NCBI RefSeq assembly: GCF_024355225.1
Contig: NZ_VCNH01000008.1
Coordinates: 744,001-808,000, forward strand
Length of the DNA: 64,000 nt
Source of the DNA: Roseovarius sp. M141
GTDB lineage: Bacteria; Pseudomonadota; Alphaproteobacteria; Rhodobacterales; Rhodobacteraceae
Direction of reading: 5' to 3'
Made by a program: the position numbers and the translations under genes. Within the stretch, counting starts at the first letter, position 1. The number at the start of each line of letters is the position of its first letter. Of this stretch, positions 53,876 through 62,983 are shown piece after piece. Under the pieces are notes generated by a model. That model was given only the letters and a program-made list of their open reading frames with translations. It did no database searches and had not been told where the DNA came from.

Positions 53876-54391
53876 ATGAAAAAGTGCGCAAACATCGAAG
53901 CCTTTGCCGCCTTGGATTTCGAAGCCTCGAGTCTCGCGCCGGATAGCTGGCCTATCGAAGTTGGCCTTTCTTGGCTGGAAAGCGGGAATGTGCAGACGTG
54001 GAGTTCGCTGATCCAGCCCGCGCCGAGTTGGAGCCTTTCCGCATGGTCCGTACAGAGTGCCGCCGTTCATGGCATTGCCCTTGAAGTATTGCAGGACGCT
54101 CCCTCCGCGTCCGCGGTTGTAGATGATTTATTCGAGCGGTTGGAGGAAAAAGTGCTCGTGTCCGATGCGCCCGAATTCGAGGCACGTTGGCTATCACGGT
54201 TGCTGCACGCCGGTGAATACTTCCCAGTGCCGGAGATCCAAGATTATCATCATGTTTCTTTCGCGCAGTTTTCCGGCTTGGCGCTTGATATGCTGTACGA
54301 AACCCTTGAACGGCATCCGCCACCCCACCGCGCAGGACCGGATAGCGCCCGTCTTGTCCAAGCCTGGCTAAAAGCCCAGCAAAATAGTTGA
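53876..54391 (+). CDS. DEDDh-type 3'-5' exonuclease
   Basis: 171 residues. The first acidic pair is in ALDFEASSL (Asp14, Glu16), an EFEARWL segment with the middle Asp lies near 105, and the final HRAGPDSARL gives the His and Asp of the DEDDh class near 155. It resembles RNase T / DnaQ-like exonucleases. ATG 53876 with AGGTGAG upstream is preferred over 53786. It is intact within the island and convergent with the truncated helicase-nuclease. Its role could be DNA or RNA trimming; no partner is obvious. Confidence 0.8.
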   Translation: MKKCANIEAFAALDFEASSLAPDSWPIEVGLSWLESGNVQTWSSLIQPAPSWSLSAWSVQSAAVHGIALEVLQDAPSASAVVDDLFERLEEKVLVSDAPEFEARWLSRLLHAGEYFPVPEIQDYHHVSFAQFSGLALDMLYETLERHPPPHRAGPDSARLVQAWLKAQQNS

Positions 54392-54426
54392 TTGGTGAGG
54401 GCCACATCCTGCTGCGTCGGGCTTGC

Positions 54427-56127
54427 TCAGTGGAAAGATTTGTCACTGCCGGCCACTGCATTTCTCATCTGATCGGCCATTTCCACCCCGTGGGCGACCT
54501 TCCTCACCATGAGGAACACGCCCCCCGTAGTGCGGGCCCAAATCTTGCCGATGGCATCCTTCTCGCGAGCCTCAGGTGCGCCGATCAGATGCTCACCCTT
54601 GTATTCCACGACGAAGATGCGGCCATCACGAAGCTTCGCGACGAAGTCCGGGAAAAACCTTCGGCCGACCCGGGGCAAGGAGAAGGAGTCCGGGTGGCGA
54701 GCCACATTGCGCACCCAGACTTCAACCTCCTCAAGGCTGTCAAGGCTCCAGGCACACTGGAATTCCTCGCCGTTGAGGTCCCCGTCGATGAGAGGGGCCC
54801 TGTCGGCGCCGAGGAGGTGCCGGTTGAACCGGAAAGCGCCGGTCGCCTGCGTCGGCACATTCTGATAAATTGTGTCATCGAACCGGATCACGCGGTTTTC
54901 GGACCAGGTCGGCTTTGCCTGACGGTCAAACAAAGCCATCTGGTGTGCACGGGTCTTCTCCTCGTCGCGGATCGCCTGGATTTTCCACCGGATGCGGGCC
55001 GCGATTTGATGCTGCCAGTCGATCAGGGTCCGAATGTTTACCTCCCTGTTCGTGACCAGATCGGCAACCACCGCTGCAATCCATGGCAGCATCTCGGCCT
55101 GCGAGATATCCGCAACCCGGCATTCGCGCTCCAGCCACTGCACGAGTGATGCCTCAAGGTCCGCATCAGATGGAGTATGCAGGCCCGACAGGATCGGCTG
55201 ATCCTCAGTCGTCCGGCTGTAGACCAGCTTCTCGCCCTCCAGGTCGATCTCAATGACATCCTGCGACCGGTGGAAGCTCAACTCTTGCTCGGACAATCGT
55301 GCCGAATGGCGATCCAGAGACCAGTCGACGCGCTCCATGATCGCGTCGGTCTCAGCGAGAAAGGTCTCGCCCTCCATCTCCACCAGAAGCTGGGGAATCT
55401 CGATGGCATGGCCCTTCTGGGCCAACGTGCGGCTGGCCTTTACCGTCGCCCGGTGTTTTTCGAGCTGAGCATCGAAATGGGCGTAGTCTTCCTCGCGCGT
55501 AATTTCGCGGACGCCTTGTGCGACCTCGTCAGTCACTTCGCCCTTCATACCAACGACCAAGGTACCGTCGTCGCGGTGGATGTAATCGACACCGGCGTCC
55601 TGCATATTGTTCAGACGCGCACGGGCATCCTCGCTGTCAGGCACTGTAACTTGGAGAACCGGCTTCGGCCGGACAGGATCCGGGTCGAATAACTCTCCCT
55701 GGTCGTTCTGCTCCACCCCACGCGGCTTCAGCGATTCACGGACTTCCTCATCGGTGAAGCCCATGTCGATTAGCTTGTCGGTCAGGGCCTGGGCCGCTTC
55801 GCGGAACGAGGGTTCCGAAACATGGGCATAGGCACTGTTCAGGGCGGCGTCCTTGCGGCGGGCAGCATAGGGCATCCGCAGGACACGCCCCAGGAGCTGC
55901 TCGACCGCCCCACGGCTCTGGAGCCGCTGGGTGGCGCAGAGAACATAGGCCGAGGGGCAATCCCACCCCTCCTTCAGCGCGTCTACGGTGATCACGTGGC
56001 GGGTCTGCTCGGCGGGATCGCGCAGGTTCACGCCGTCAAGTTCCCGCTGCTCGCCCGTGGCAATCTTGATCCGATCCTCGGGGATCAGCTTTTCCTCGAC
56101 CAGATAGGTCTTCAGCTCCGCCACCGT
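54427..56127 (-). pseudogene. type III restriction Res-like helicase-nuclease, N-terminal part missing
   Basis: About 565 residues of protein-like sequence that begin abruptly near TVAELKTYLVEEKLIPEDRI. The helicase C-terminal lobe is present (ITVDALKEGWDCPSAYVLCA; motif VI QSRGAVEQLLGRVLRMPYA). The C-terminus carries a PD-(D/E)XK-type nuclease (FFPDFVAKL followed by FVVEYKGEHL). Walker A and B are absent because the N-terminal lobe was lost; upstream codons to 56310 are unrelated. Originally it was a Res-type subunit or related phage-defence helicase-nuclease. No methyltransferase gene is near. Confidence 0.85.
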
Positions 56128-56266
56128 CGGGTGACGCAGGCACGCCGGATGGCGTGTGGGGAGCAGGCTCGGCGGCGGCCATGCGACGCTATCAGACCGC
56201 GGAAGAATTGCCGGACACCGGCGCACCGGATCGGGCGACATTGAAGCATATGGGACTGGAGTTTTG
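56128..56266 (+). pseudogene. C-terminal fragment of an unidentified plus-strand gene
   Basis: A 45-codon open tail ending RRYQTAEELPDTGAPDRATL and a few residues more at TGA 56264-56266. It begins exactly where the helicase-nuclease homology ends, so it is probably the stump of another gene joined there. No family recognised. Confidence 0.3.
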
Positions 56267-56351
56267 ATGCCGCGAAGCGTTGCGTGATCAGCGGCCGATG
56301 CTTGGCACATGACGTGTGGCGAAGGAAAATCGGGGGACGTATTCGAGGTTT

Positions 56352-56618
56352 CTACGGTGTCTCGTCGGAATCAAGTCCCAAGAACTGGCGATCTTTCTTG
56401 TTGGTGATCCGCTTGCGAACAGCGGCATAGGCCTTCTCTGTGTTTTCAGGTGACAGCGCGTTTGCGTATGCCAAGAATGCTGCACCGTAGATGATCTTTT
56501 TCCGTGTGTCATCGCGCCTTCTTTCCTCCTTTACCTTCTGCGCAAGGTCCGAGAGCAGGGCGTTCTTTTGCTCGATCTCTTTCGTCAGCGCGGCAATTTT
56601 CTTCTCTGTTCGGGACAT
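56352..56618 (-). CDS. MobC/TraD-like mobilisation accessory protein
   Basis: 88 residues, largely a charged coiled coil at the start (MSRTEKKIAALTKEIEQKNA) followed by DDTRKKIIYGAAFLAYANAL. That layout is seen in small TraD/TraC-type proteins of Ti-like plasmids and in MobC-type accessories. It is divergent from a relaxase remnant across a 214-bp region with an oriT-like site, matching the traCD-oriT-traA order of such plasmids. It is intact. The assignment rests on size, style and context. Confidence 0.65.
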   Translation of the reverse strand: MSRTEKKIAALTKEIEQKNALLSDLAQKVKEERRRDDTRKKIIYGAAFLAYANALSPENTEKAYAAVRKRITNKKDRQFLGLDSDETP

Positions 56619-56737
56619 CCTCGATCTCCTGTTGGCTGGGCTCCGAGAAGGATGTCGTTCCCTTGGTGGCGCGCCGCTCCATTTATTTTGCGAGTGGGAT
56701 CGATCGGTTGGGTTTCAAAACCTGACGAACCAAGAGT

Positions 56738-56770
56738 TCGGAAGGCGCAATTACGCAAACTCCGTTTGCA
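56738..56770. other. oriT-like nick region
   Basis: Read on the minus strand, 56742-56755 is CGTAATTGCGCCTT, close to the nick-site consensus of MOBQ relaxases (TAA-x-TGCGCCCT type, as in Ti plasmids and RSF1010). An inverted repeat, GCAAAC (56755-56760) and GTTTGC (56764-56769), lies right beside it, as expected for an oriT. It sits between the mobilisation gene and the relaxase remnant. Confidence 0.6.
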
Positions 56771-56832
56771 GCGCGCCTGCCGCGGGCCTTTTTCAGTAGC
56801 GAGATCCTGGCCGGGGCCTGATCTCCCTGAGC

Positions 56833-56988
56833 ATGAGACATGCTGCATGCCACTTTTCAGTCACCACCCTGTCGCGCGGCAAGACCGCGGGGGCCGTCGC
56901 CCGGGCCGCCTACATCGGGCGCTGCCGCTTCCATGATGAGCGGACCGGGCAGACGTTCTCCTACCGCGCTCACGGCGGGCTGCTTGGG
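56833..56988 (+). pseudogene. TraA/MobA-type (MOBQ) relaxase, N-terminal remnant
   Basis: 52 residues: MRHAACHFSVTTLSRGKTAG, then VARAAYIGRCRFHDERTGQT and FSYRAHGGLLG. This is the start of a MobA/MobL-type relaxase, including the Tyr of the AAY motif used for nicking. The gene is cut at about 56988 by an IS3-type transposase; the rest is absent. Confidence 0.8.
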
Positions 56989-57736
56989 GAACCTTGCGCT
57001 GATGCGGTTGATCGACGTGCAGTTCCTCGACACGCCGTTCTTCGGCGTTCGACAGATGACGTGGCACCTGCGCAACGATGGCCATGCCGTGAACGAGAAG
57101 CGCATCCGTCGGCTCATGCGGCTGATGGGCCTTATGCCGATCTACCAGAAACCCAACACCAGCAAGCCGACGAAAGGGCACAAGACTTACCCCTATCTGC
57201 TGCGCGGGCTGCGTGTGGACAGACCAAACCAGGTCTGGTGCGTGGACATCACCTATCTACCGATGCGTCGCGGGTTCCTCTATCTGGTGGCGATCATGGA
57301 CTGGCATACCCGGATGGTTCTGTCGTGGCGCATCTCGAACACGCTGGAGGCCGACTTCTGCGTCGAAGCGCTGAACGAGGCTATCTATCGGTTCGGTCCG
57401 CCCGACATCATGAACAGTGATCAGGGATCGCAGTTCACATCCTTCGCCTGGACAGACCGTCTGCGCCGGTCCGGCATCCGCATCTCGATGGACGGCAAGG
57501 GTCGCTACTTAGATAATATCTTCATCGAACGCCTGTGGCGCACCCTGAAATACGAATGCGTCTATCTGCATGCATGGGAGACCGGGTCGCAGGCACGCGC
57601 CGGTGTCCGCAACTGGATGGAGTTCTACAATAACCGCCGCCCGCACAAAGCACTTGGCGGCCGACCACCGGCAGTGGTCTACTCACGGCAAATCGAAGTC
57701 ACGCAACCCGATCAGCAGGAGCAAAGAAGAGCTTAA
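56989..57736 (+). pseudogene. IS3-family transposase OrfB, 5'-truncated
   Basis: About 248 residues starting at NLALMRLIDVQFLDTPFFGV. The integrase core is complete: DDE residues in WCVDITYLPM, MNSDQGSQFTS and FIERLWRTLKYE, and the end is YNNRRPHKALGGRPP. Roughly 35 N-terminal residues (HTH part), OrfA and the left IS end are missing. It is fused to the relaxase stump in another frame. It is not the same element as the 53.6-kb fragment, whose retained part is different. Confidence 0.88.
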
Positions 57737-57767
57737 AAAGCGCCAGATCCTGTCCAACAAATGGGGA

Positions 57768-58032
57768 GTAGCTCAGCCAGTTCGGCGCAGGCTTCGTGGA
57801 TCCAGCGGTTATCCTTCGCTTTTTCCGGGCCGACGGCCGCTGCGAAAACGCTCGTTCGAGCACTATGTTCGCCAGGGAACCGCGCGGGCACGAGCGCCAT
57901 CTTGCCTCGGACAGCGTTGTCCAGCGCATAAAGAAGGCCATGGACAAGTCGCAGAGCAAGAAAGCTCCGCTGGCCGTCGCAGAGAAACCGGACGACGTGA
58001 TCCGGGATTACATAGGTGTCATCGATGGGCAT
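57768..58032 (-). pseudogene. unidentified gene truncated by the IS3 right end
   Basis: ATG 58032 has a strong AGGAG six bases before it. The frame gives about 88 residues (MPIDDTYVIPDHVVRFLCDG to EACAELAELLP) and then runs into IS3 end DNA. Several hydrophobic residues occur (LALRLVHGLLYALDNAV). No family recognised. Confidence 0.4.
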
Positions 58033-58646
58033 GTGAGCTCCTGTGCTGATTGTTGCACAGAGCAATTGGTCCCCACGGAACCCCGTTCAAAATGCGGATT
58101 GATCCGTTTTGATGCCAAGTCACCCCGCGCAGAGGCGCTTGTTGTCCCGGGCAAATACTCAGGGGACGCCGGGGGCGGGATCCCGAACACTGAACGCCTG
58201 ACAGCAGGTTAGCACATTTCGCAATACGTGATCCCGTGCTGACGACCTGACGTGGGTTCCAAGCTTCTGATATCGCTATCGTTATCATGAATTGAGTTCT
58301 AAGAACCATTAGAATTAAGAAAGCTTTGGTATCTTGAGCGGCAGTGCTGCAATCAAAAAAGCGCCCGCCACTTTCAACGCCGCTACTATGTGAGCGGCGT
58401 TGAAAGTGGCGGGCGTACTGAAAATAAAAAATATTGCTTGGGGTGGTCTTGCGGAATTCGGAAACCGCCGAGGCGCTGTCAGTGTTTCGACATGTTTGAT
58501 CACACACCAGGAGGTCGGCGCGATCTGCACCTGCGCTACTGTCGCGAATGGCCTTTTTTGCGAGACCATTCTCGAGAGCAGCGCAGCAGAGATAAAGAGC
58601 AGATACCAGAATTTGGCATGCCATCGACGGACCGGAACATCCGGGC
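58033..58646. other. 614 bp without a recognisable gene
   Basis: Open frames on both strands here are Arg/Ser/Cys-rich and share no consistent frame or ribosome site. The stretch contains a 23-bp perfect inverted repeat at 58362-58415 and an AT-rich segment (58260-58360). It is most likely leftover IS or intergenic DNA at the right edge of the island. Confidence 0.5.
58362..58415. repeat. 23-bp perfect inverted repeat with 8-bp spacer
   Basis: Arms at 58362-58384 and 58393-58415 match perfectly; the spacer is ACTATGTG. Six A (58355-58360) precede the left arm, so on the minus strand the hairpin is followed by six T and could terminate transcription. Alternatively the arms are two IS ends brought together. 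Confidence 0.8.
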
Positions 58647-58757
58647 ATGTCGGAGTGGGTCGGCGACGACGTCCCTGCGTCCCTGATCCAAGCCGCCGCG
58701 ACCTCCTTCGCGGCGGTTCTTGACACGATGGTCGGCGGATTTTCCGAGGCGGCATAA
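58647..58757 (+). CDS. short hypothetical protein or C-terminal remnant
   Basis: 36 residues, MSEWVGDDVPASLIQAAATS, then FAAVLDTMVGGFSEAA and stop. The composition is much more protein-like than other frames here. The frame is open for some codons upstream (RIWHAIDGPEHPG), so it may be the tail of a larger lost gene. It lies 32 bp before the next gene and could share its transcript. Confidence 0.35.
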   Translation: MSEWVGDDVPASLIQAAATSFAAVLDTMVGGFSEAA

Positions 58758-58789
58758 TGCCGCCGGTCCCCGGCAATAGGAGGACCCAA

Positions 58790-59152
58790 ATGGGTAAACT
58801 ACAGACAATCAACATCAACCCCGCCACCGGCGTTCCGCAAAACACCGCGATCAGGCTGACACAGGATTTCCTGGACCGGCACGCCAGCGGTCTCGACGAC
58901 CTGCTCAGGCGTTTCCCGGGCCTACATGGCCCGTCCTTCCGCCGGGCCATCGAAGCCTGCTTCGCGCCATCGGAAACGGCACCCGAACTCGCCATGGCGC
59001 TCGAAGAAGCCGTCGACACGCTGCTCTCACTGCAAGGCGAAGACTGCCACCCGCTTCCCGTTGATAGCGGACGGCGCCTGTATGTCGACGCCGGCATTCG
59101 GTGGTATGCTGCAAGACTTTACGACCTCTCGCGCGCCGCGCGAACGACGTGA
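58790..59152 (+). CDS. hypothetical protein
   Basis: 120 residues from ATG 58790 with an excellent AGGAGG site. It starts MGKLQTININPATGVPQNTA and is predicted mostly helical (FLDRHASGLDDLLRRFPGLH, then MALEEAVDTLLSLQG). A 17-bp palindrome (58748-58764) lies just upstream. Codon use is high-GC, like the core. I do not recognise a family. Confidence 0.65.
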   Translation: MGKLQTININPATGVPQNTAIRLTQDFLDRHASGLDDLLRRFPGLHGPSFRRAIEACFAPSETAPELAMALEEAVDTLLSLQGEDCHPLPVDSGRRLYVDAGIRWYAARLYDLSRAARTT

Positions 59153-59217
59153 ACCATCCGGCTGCCAAACAGCGCCGTGTGTTGCACATTGTGGGGCAGA
59201 TTTTGAGGTGATCCTGT

Positions 59218-59259
59218 CGAAAACCCCTGAAAATCAAGCATACTTGGATTTTAGGGGTT
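59218..59259 (-). terminator. terminator of tRNA-Leu
   Basis: Arms at 59222-59238 and 59243-59259 (17 bases each, two one-base bulges), followed on the minus strand by TTTT. It starts 6 bp after the tRNA 3' end. Confidence 0.75.
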
Positions 59260-59264
59260 GATTT

Positions 59265-59350
59265 TGGTGCCCAGGAGAGGACTCGAACCTCCACACCGTT
59301 GCCAGTACTAGCACCTGAAGCTAGCGCGTCTACCATTCCGCCACCTGGGC
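59265..59350 (-). tRNA. tRNA-Leu (anticodon CAG)
   Basis: 86 nt including an encoded CCA. The acceptor arms GCCCAGG and CCTGGGC pair perfectly. The anticodon stem is CTAGC/GCTAG around loop TTCAGGT, giving anticodon CAG. A long variable arm (type II) and the T-loop GGTTCGAGTCC are present. It lies just outside the island, at its core-genome side. Confidence 0.95.
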
Positions 59351-59532
59351 AGGTCACGTGAGGGGCCGTTTAGACGTAGGCAGAGGGCGTGTCAACGGGC
59401 TTTTTGCGGCACCGGCGACGGTGACCTGACGCGGCATCGTGGCATACTGGGGCATAGCGCCTTGCCGACGGGGTGTTGCAGGGGTAGGAGTAAGTCAATA
59501 TACGTAAAAGCGGGCGTGACGGGGGTATCCAC

Positions 59533-60516
59533 ATGTCGAAATTGGTCACAATCTTTGGCGGATCGGGCTTTGTCGGGCGTTATATCGCGGATCGCATGGC
59601 GCAGGCCGGATGGCGTGTGCGCGTTGCCGTGCGCCGCCCCGAGCAGGCCGGGTTCGTGCGCCCCTACGGCGAGGTCGGTCAGGTCGAACCCGTAATGTGC
59701 AACATTCGCGACGATGCCAGCGTGCGCAGCGTCACGCGCGGGGCGGATGCGGTGATCAACTGCGTCGGCACGTTCGACCGCAAGGGCAAGAACAACTTTG
59801 GCGCCGTGCAGGACGAGGGCGCGACGCGCATCGCCCGCATCGCCGCCGAAGAAGGTGTGCAGCGCATGGTGCATATCTCGGCCATCGGCGCGGATGCGGA
59901 TGGCGCCAGCCTTTATGCCCGCAGCAAGGGCCGGGGCGAGGTCGGTGTGCTGAAGCATTTCCCGACTGCCGTCATCCTGCGCCCGTCCGTCGTGTTCGGC
60001 CCCGAGGATCAGTTTTTCAATCGCTTTGCCGGTATGACACGGTTTGGCCCGGTCCTGCCTGTCGTCGGTGCCGATACGCTGTTTCAGCCGGTCTATGCCG
60101 ATGACGTTGCGCAGGCGGCGGAGATGGGCGCGCTGGGGACTGCCGCACCGGGCGTTTACGAACTGGGCGGGCCGGATGTGCATAGCTTCCGCGAGTTGAT
60201 GCAGCTGATGCTCGACACCATTCGCAAGCGTCGTCTTGTCGTGAACATACCCTTCTTTGCCGCCAGCATCATGGGCGCCGGGATGGAGCTGGTTCAGACG
60301 CTGTCCCTGGGCCTTATCAAGGCGCAGATCACGCGCGATCAGGTGACGTCGCTGAAATCGGACAATGTGGTGCAGGACGGTGCGCAGGGCTTTGATGCCC
60401 TTGGGATCGTGCCGGATTCGATGGCGGCGGTGCTGCCGGACTATTTGTGGCGCTTCCGCAGTTCGGGGCAGTACGCCGCGATCAAGGAATCAGCAGGCAA
60501 CCTGCGCGAAGGCTGA
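59533..60516 (+). CDS. complex I NDUFA9-type NAD(P)-binding protein
   Basis: 327 residues of the atypical SDR class. The N-terminal nucleotide site is [18 protein letters not shown], with INCVGTFD near 80 and [12 protein letters not shown] near 115; no classical Tyr-Lys pair is obvious. In alphaproteobacteria and mitochondria this family (NDUFA9) binds NADPH as an accessory subunit of respiratory complex I. It lies directly upstream of uppP (30 bp), a common pairing in Rhodobacterales. Confidence 0.88.
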   Translation: MSKLVTIFGGSGFVGRYIADRMAQAGWRVRVAVRRPEQAGFVRPYGEVGQVEPVMCNIRDDASVRSVTRGADAVINCVGTFDRKGKNNFGAVQDEGATRIARIAAEEGVQRMVHISAIGADADGASLYARSKGRGEVGVLKHFPTAVILRPSVVFGPEDQFFNRFAGMTRFGPVLPVVGADTLFQPVYADDVAQAAEMGALGTAAPGVYELGGPDVHSFRELMQLMLDTIRKRRLVVNIPFFAASIMGAGMELVQTLSLGLIKAQITRDQVTSLKSDNVVQDGAQGFDALGIVPDSMAAVLPDYLWRFRSSGQYAAIKESAGNLREG

Positions 60517-60546
60517 TGCCCGGCGCCAATCGAATCGGATCCATCC

Positions 60547-61350
60547 ATGTCTGACACGACCCTCGTCGCGGCGGCCCTCGGGCTGATTGAGGGCCTGACT
60601 GAATTCATCCCCGTATCTTCTACCGGGCATCTGCTGCTGGTTGGCCATTTTCTGGGCTTCCAAAGCGCCGGCCGCAGTTTCGAGGTGGTCATTCAGTTGG
60701 GTGCGGTGCTGGCAATCCTGTCAGTGTATTTCACGCGTCTTGCGCAGGTTTTGATGGACGCGCCGCACAGCCCCGGTGCGCGGCGGTTTCTGGCATCTGT
60801 GATTATCGCGTTTCTGCCGGCGCTGGTGGTCGGCGTGCTGGCGCATGGCTTTATCAAGCATGTGTTGTTTGAAACGCCGATGTTGATTGCCGTGATGCTG
60901 ATCCTCGGGGGGGGCGTGCTGATCTTTGTCGATCGCTGTGCGCCGACGCCGCGCTACCACGATGCCGCGCATCTGCCGATCTGGGTGACGCTGCGGATTG
61001 GCCTGTTTCAATGCCTTGCCATGATCCCCGGCACCAGCCGGTCGGGCGCGACCATTGTCGGCGCCCTCCTGATGGGGGTGGATAAACGCGCGGCCGCGGA
61101 ATTTTCGTTCTTTCTGTCGATACCGACCATGGCGGGGGCGGTGGCCTATGACCTTTACCAGAATCGCGACGTGCTGGATCTCAGCGCGATGGGCGATATT
61201 GCTGTGGGCTTTGCCATGGCCTTTGTCAGCGGTCTGCTCGTGGTCAAATGGCTGCTGAACTTTGTCAGCCGCAACGGATACGCGCTGTTCGGGTGGTGGC
61301 GAATCATTGTCGGGTCGCTCGCCATGGGGTTTCTGCTGGCTGGTTTTTGA
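60547..61350 (+). CDS. uppP: undecaprenyl-diphosphatase
   Basis: 267-residue membrane phosphatase (BacA family) recycling undecaprenyl pyrophosphate for cell-wall synthesis and giving bacitracin tolerance. The two signature motifs are present: [19 protein letters not shown] near residue 14 and [17 protein letters not shown] near 160. There are about seven hydrophobic segments. The family's usual length is 265-275. Confidence 0.95.
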   Translation: MSDTTLVAAALGLIEGLTEFIPVSSTGHLLLVGHFLGFQSAGRSFEVVIQLGAVLAILSVYFTRLAQVLMDAPHSPGARRFLASVIIAFLPALVVGVLAHGFIKHVLFETPMLIAVMLILGGGVLIFVDRCAPTPRYHDAAHLPIWVTLRIGLFQCLAMIPGTSRSGATIVGALLMGVDKRAAAEFSFFLSIPTMAGAVAYDLYQNRDVLDLSAMGDIAVGFAMAFVSGLLVVKWLLNFVSRNGYALFGWWRIIVGSLAMGFLLAGF

Positions 61351-61503
61351 GTAAAGGTAAGCAGTAGTGTCATAATGGAGATACGATACTGCCACTATTT
61401 TTCATCTGACCGCAAAAATAACTATATATAGGGCAGTGTTGCTGTCTTTTCAGATAGTCCGCGTCTGTCTATTCATGTCTGGTTGATTAGGAATAGGTGC
61501 GCG
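61351..61503 (+). promoter_or_regulatory. AT-rich promoter region of gltD-gltB
   Basis: 153 bp between uppP and gltD, markedly AT-rich in the middle (AAAAATAACTATATATAGGG near 61414-61433), the only such stretch around. It probably contains the promoter of the glutamate synthase genes. TATATA could be a -10 element; no activator site is identified. Confidence 0.45.
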
Positions 61504-62940
61504 ATGGCTGACAATCCCATGCTGAAATTCACAACCGTCCAGCGCGATATGCCGCAAAAGCGTGCGCCGGATCTGAGGGGGCGCGACTTTCGCGAAATCT
61601 ATGCTGAATACGCCGGCGATAAGGCCCGCGAGCAATCCAGCAGATGCAGCCAATGCGGCGTCCCCTACTGCCAAAGCCATTGCCCCCTGCACAATAACAT
61701 CCCCGACTGGCTGCGCCTGACCGCCGAGGGCCGCCTGCGCGAGGCCTATGAACTCAGCCAGGCCACCAACACATTCCCGGAAATTTGTGGCCGCATCTGC
61801 CCCCAGGACCGCCTGTGCGAGGGCAATTGCGTGATCGAAACGGCGGGCCATGGCACCGTCACCATCGGCGCGGTCGAAAAATACATCACCGATACCGCGT
61901 GGGAAGAAGGCTGGGTCACGCCCGCCAAGCCCACGCAGGAGCGCGCGCAAAGCGCTGCGATCATCGGCGCCGGGCCGGGTGGCCTTGCGGCGGCGGACGT
62001 ACTGCGCCGCGCTGGAATTCAGGTCACGGTCTATGACCGATATGACCGGGGTGGCGGGCTGCTGACCTATGGCATCCCTGGTTTCAAGCTGGAAAAGGAC
62101 GTCGTGATGCGCCGTATGCAGCAGTTGGAGGAGGGCGGCGTCACCTTCCGGCTGAATTGCACCATCGGGCAGGACGTCAGCTTTGCCGATCTTCGGCGCG
62201 ACCATGACGCTGTCATCATCGCCACCGGCGTCTACAAATCCCGCGATCTGGCCGGGCCGGGGTCGGGCGCCAAGGGGATCGTGCGCGCCATCGACTACCT
62301 GACTGCCAGCAACCGGCGGTCCTTTGGCGATGACGTGCCCGATTTCGACAGCGGCGAACTGAATGCCAGCGGCAAGCGGGTCGTCGTGATCGGCGGCGGC
62401 GATACGGCGATGGATTGCGTGCGTACCGCCATCCGGCAGGGTGCCACATCGGTCAAATGCCTCTATCGCCGCGACCGCGCCAACATGCCGGGCAGCCTGC
62501 GCGAGGTCGCCAACGCCGAGGAAGAAGGCGTGATCTTTGACTGGCTCAGCCTGCCCAAGGGGTTCGGCGGCGATCCGGTCAGTTCCGTGCGGGTACAGCA
62601 AATGCGGCTTGGTGCGGCCGACGTCACCGGGCGGCGTGCCCCCGAGGAAATCGACGGCGCCGTCCATGATGAGCCCGCCGATCTGGTGATCAAGGCGCTG
62701 GGCTTCGAGGCCGAGGCGCTGCCGACACTCTGGGATCAGCCCGAACTGGAAGTGACCCGCTGGGGCACGATCAAGGCCGAATTTACGACAGGGCGCACGT
62801 CGCTGCCTGGCGTTTATGCGGTGGGCGATATCGTGCGGGGCGCCAGCCTCGTGGTCTGGGCCATCCGCGACGGGCGCGACTGCGCGGCCGCGCTGCTGGA
62901 TGATCTGACCACCGCCGCACAGCCGGTCGCCGCCGAATGA
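61504..62940 (+). CDS. gltD: glutamate synthase small subunit
   Basis: 478 residues. The N-terminal Fe-S cluster Cys motifs are SSRCSQCGVPYCQSHCPLHN near 43 and ICPQDRLCEGNC near 100. The FAD-binding GAGPGGLAAADVLRRAG is near 160 and the NADPH-binding VIGGGDTAMDCVRT near 298. It passes electrons from NADPH to the large subunit, which makes glutamate from 2-oxoglutarate and glutamine. ATG 61504 is preferred to TTG 61483. Here gltD precedes gltB by 43 bp. Confidence 0.95.
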   Translation: MADNPMLKFTTVQRDMPQKRAPDLRGRDFREIYAEYAGDKAREQSSRCSQCGVPYCQSHCPLHNNIPDWLRLTAEGRLREAYELSQATNTFPEICGRICPQDRLCEGNCVIETAGHGTVTIGAVEKYITDTAWEEGWVTPAKPTQERAQSAAIIGAGPGGLAAADVLRRAGIQVTVYDRYDRGGGLLTYGIPGFKLEKDVVMRRMQQLEEGGVTFRLNCTIGQDVSFADLRRDHDAVIIATGVYKSRDLAGPGSGAKGIVRAIDYLTASNRRSFGDDVPDFDSGELNASGKRVVVIGGGDTAMDCVRTAIRQGATSVKCLYRRDRANMPGSLREVANAEEEGVIFDWLSLPKGFGGDPVSSVRVQQMRLGAADVTGRRAPEEIDGAVHDEPADLVIKALGFEAEALPTLWDQPELEVTRWGTIKAEFTTGRTSLPGVYAVGDIVRGASLVVWAIRDGRDCAAALLDDLTTAAQPVAAE

Positions 62941-62983
62941 AAACAGCCCGGCACCATAGCTGCCAAGCCAAGGGGATTTCCGA

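Larger units (their letters stand above)
44590..58650. mobile_element. decayed genomic island with conjugative, IS and defence-like remnants
   Basis: Between the catabolic cluster and the tRNA-Leu / core genes, nearly every gene is truncated, frameshifted or mobile. The contents are a tyrosine recombinase, IS66, two IS3 pieces, relaxase and MobC/TraD relics, a helicase-nuclease fragment, a UvrD-like helicase module and short unknown genes. Base composition falls clearly below the flanks in 50.2-53.3 kb. Edges are approximate; I could not find flanking direct repeats, and the tRNA-Leu at 59265 shows no duplicated 3' end at the left side. Confidence 0.7.

Noticed and set aside
57796-58212. 138-residue plus-strand open frame after the IS3 transposase
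   Set aside because: A minus-strand start with a strong AGGAG site covers the same DNA with better composition; no plus-strand start signal.
58019-59097. Two long minus-strand open frames at the island's right edge
   Set aside because: One passes through the 23-bp inverted repeat, both are Arg/Ser/Pro-rich, and neither has a ribosome site; the plus-strand gene at 58790 is far better supported.
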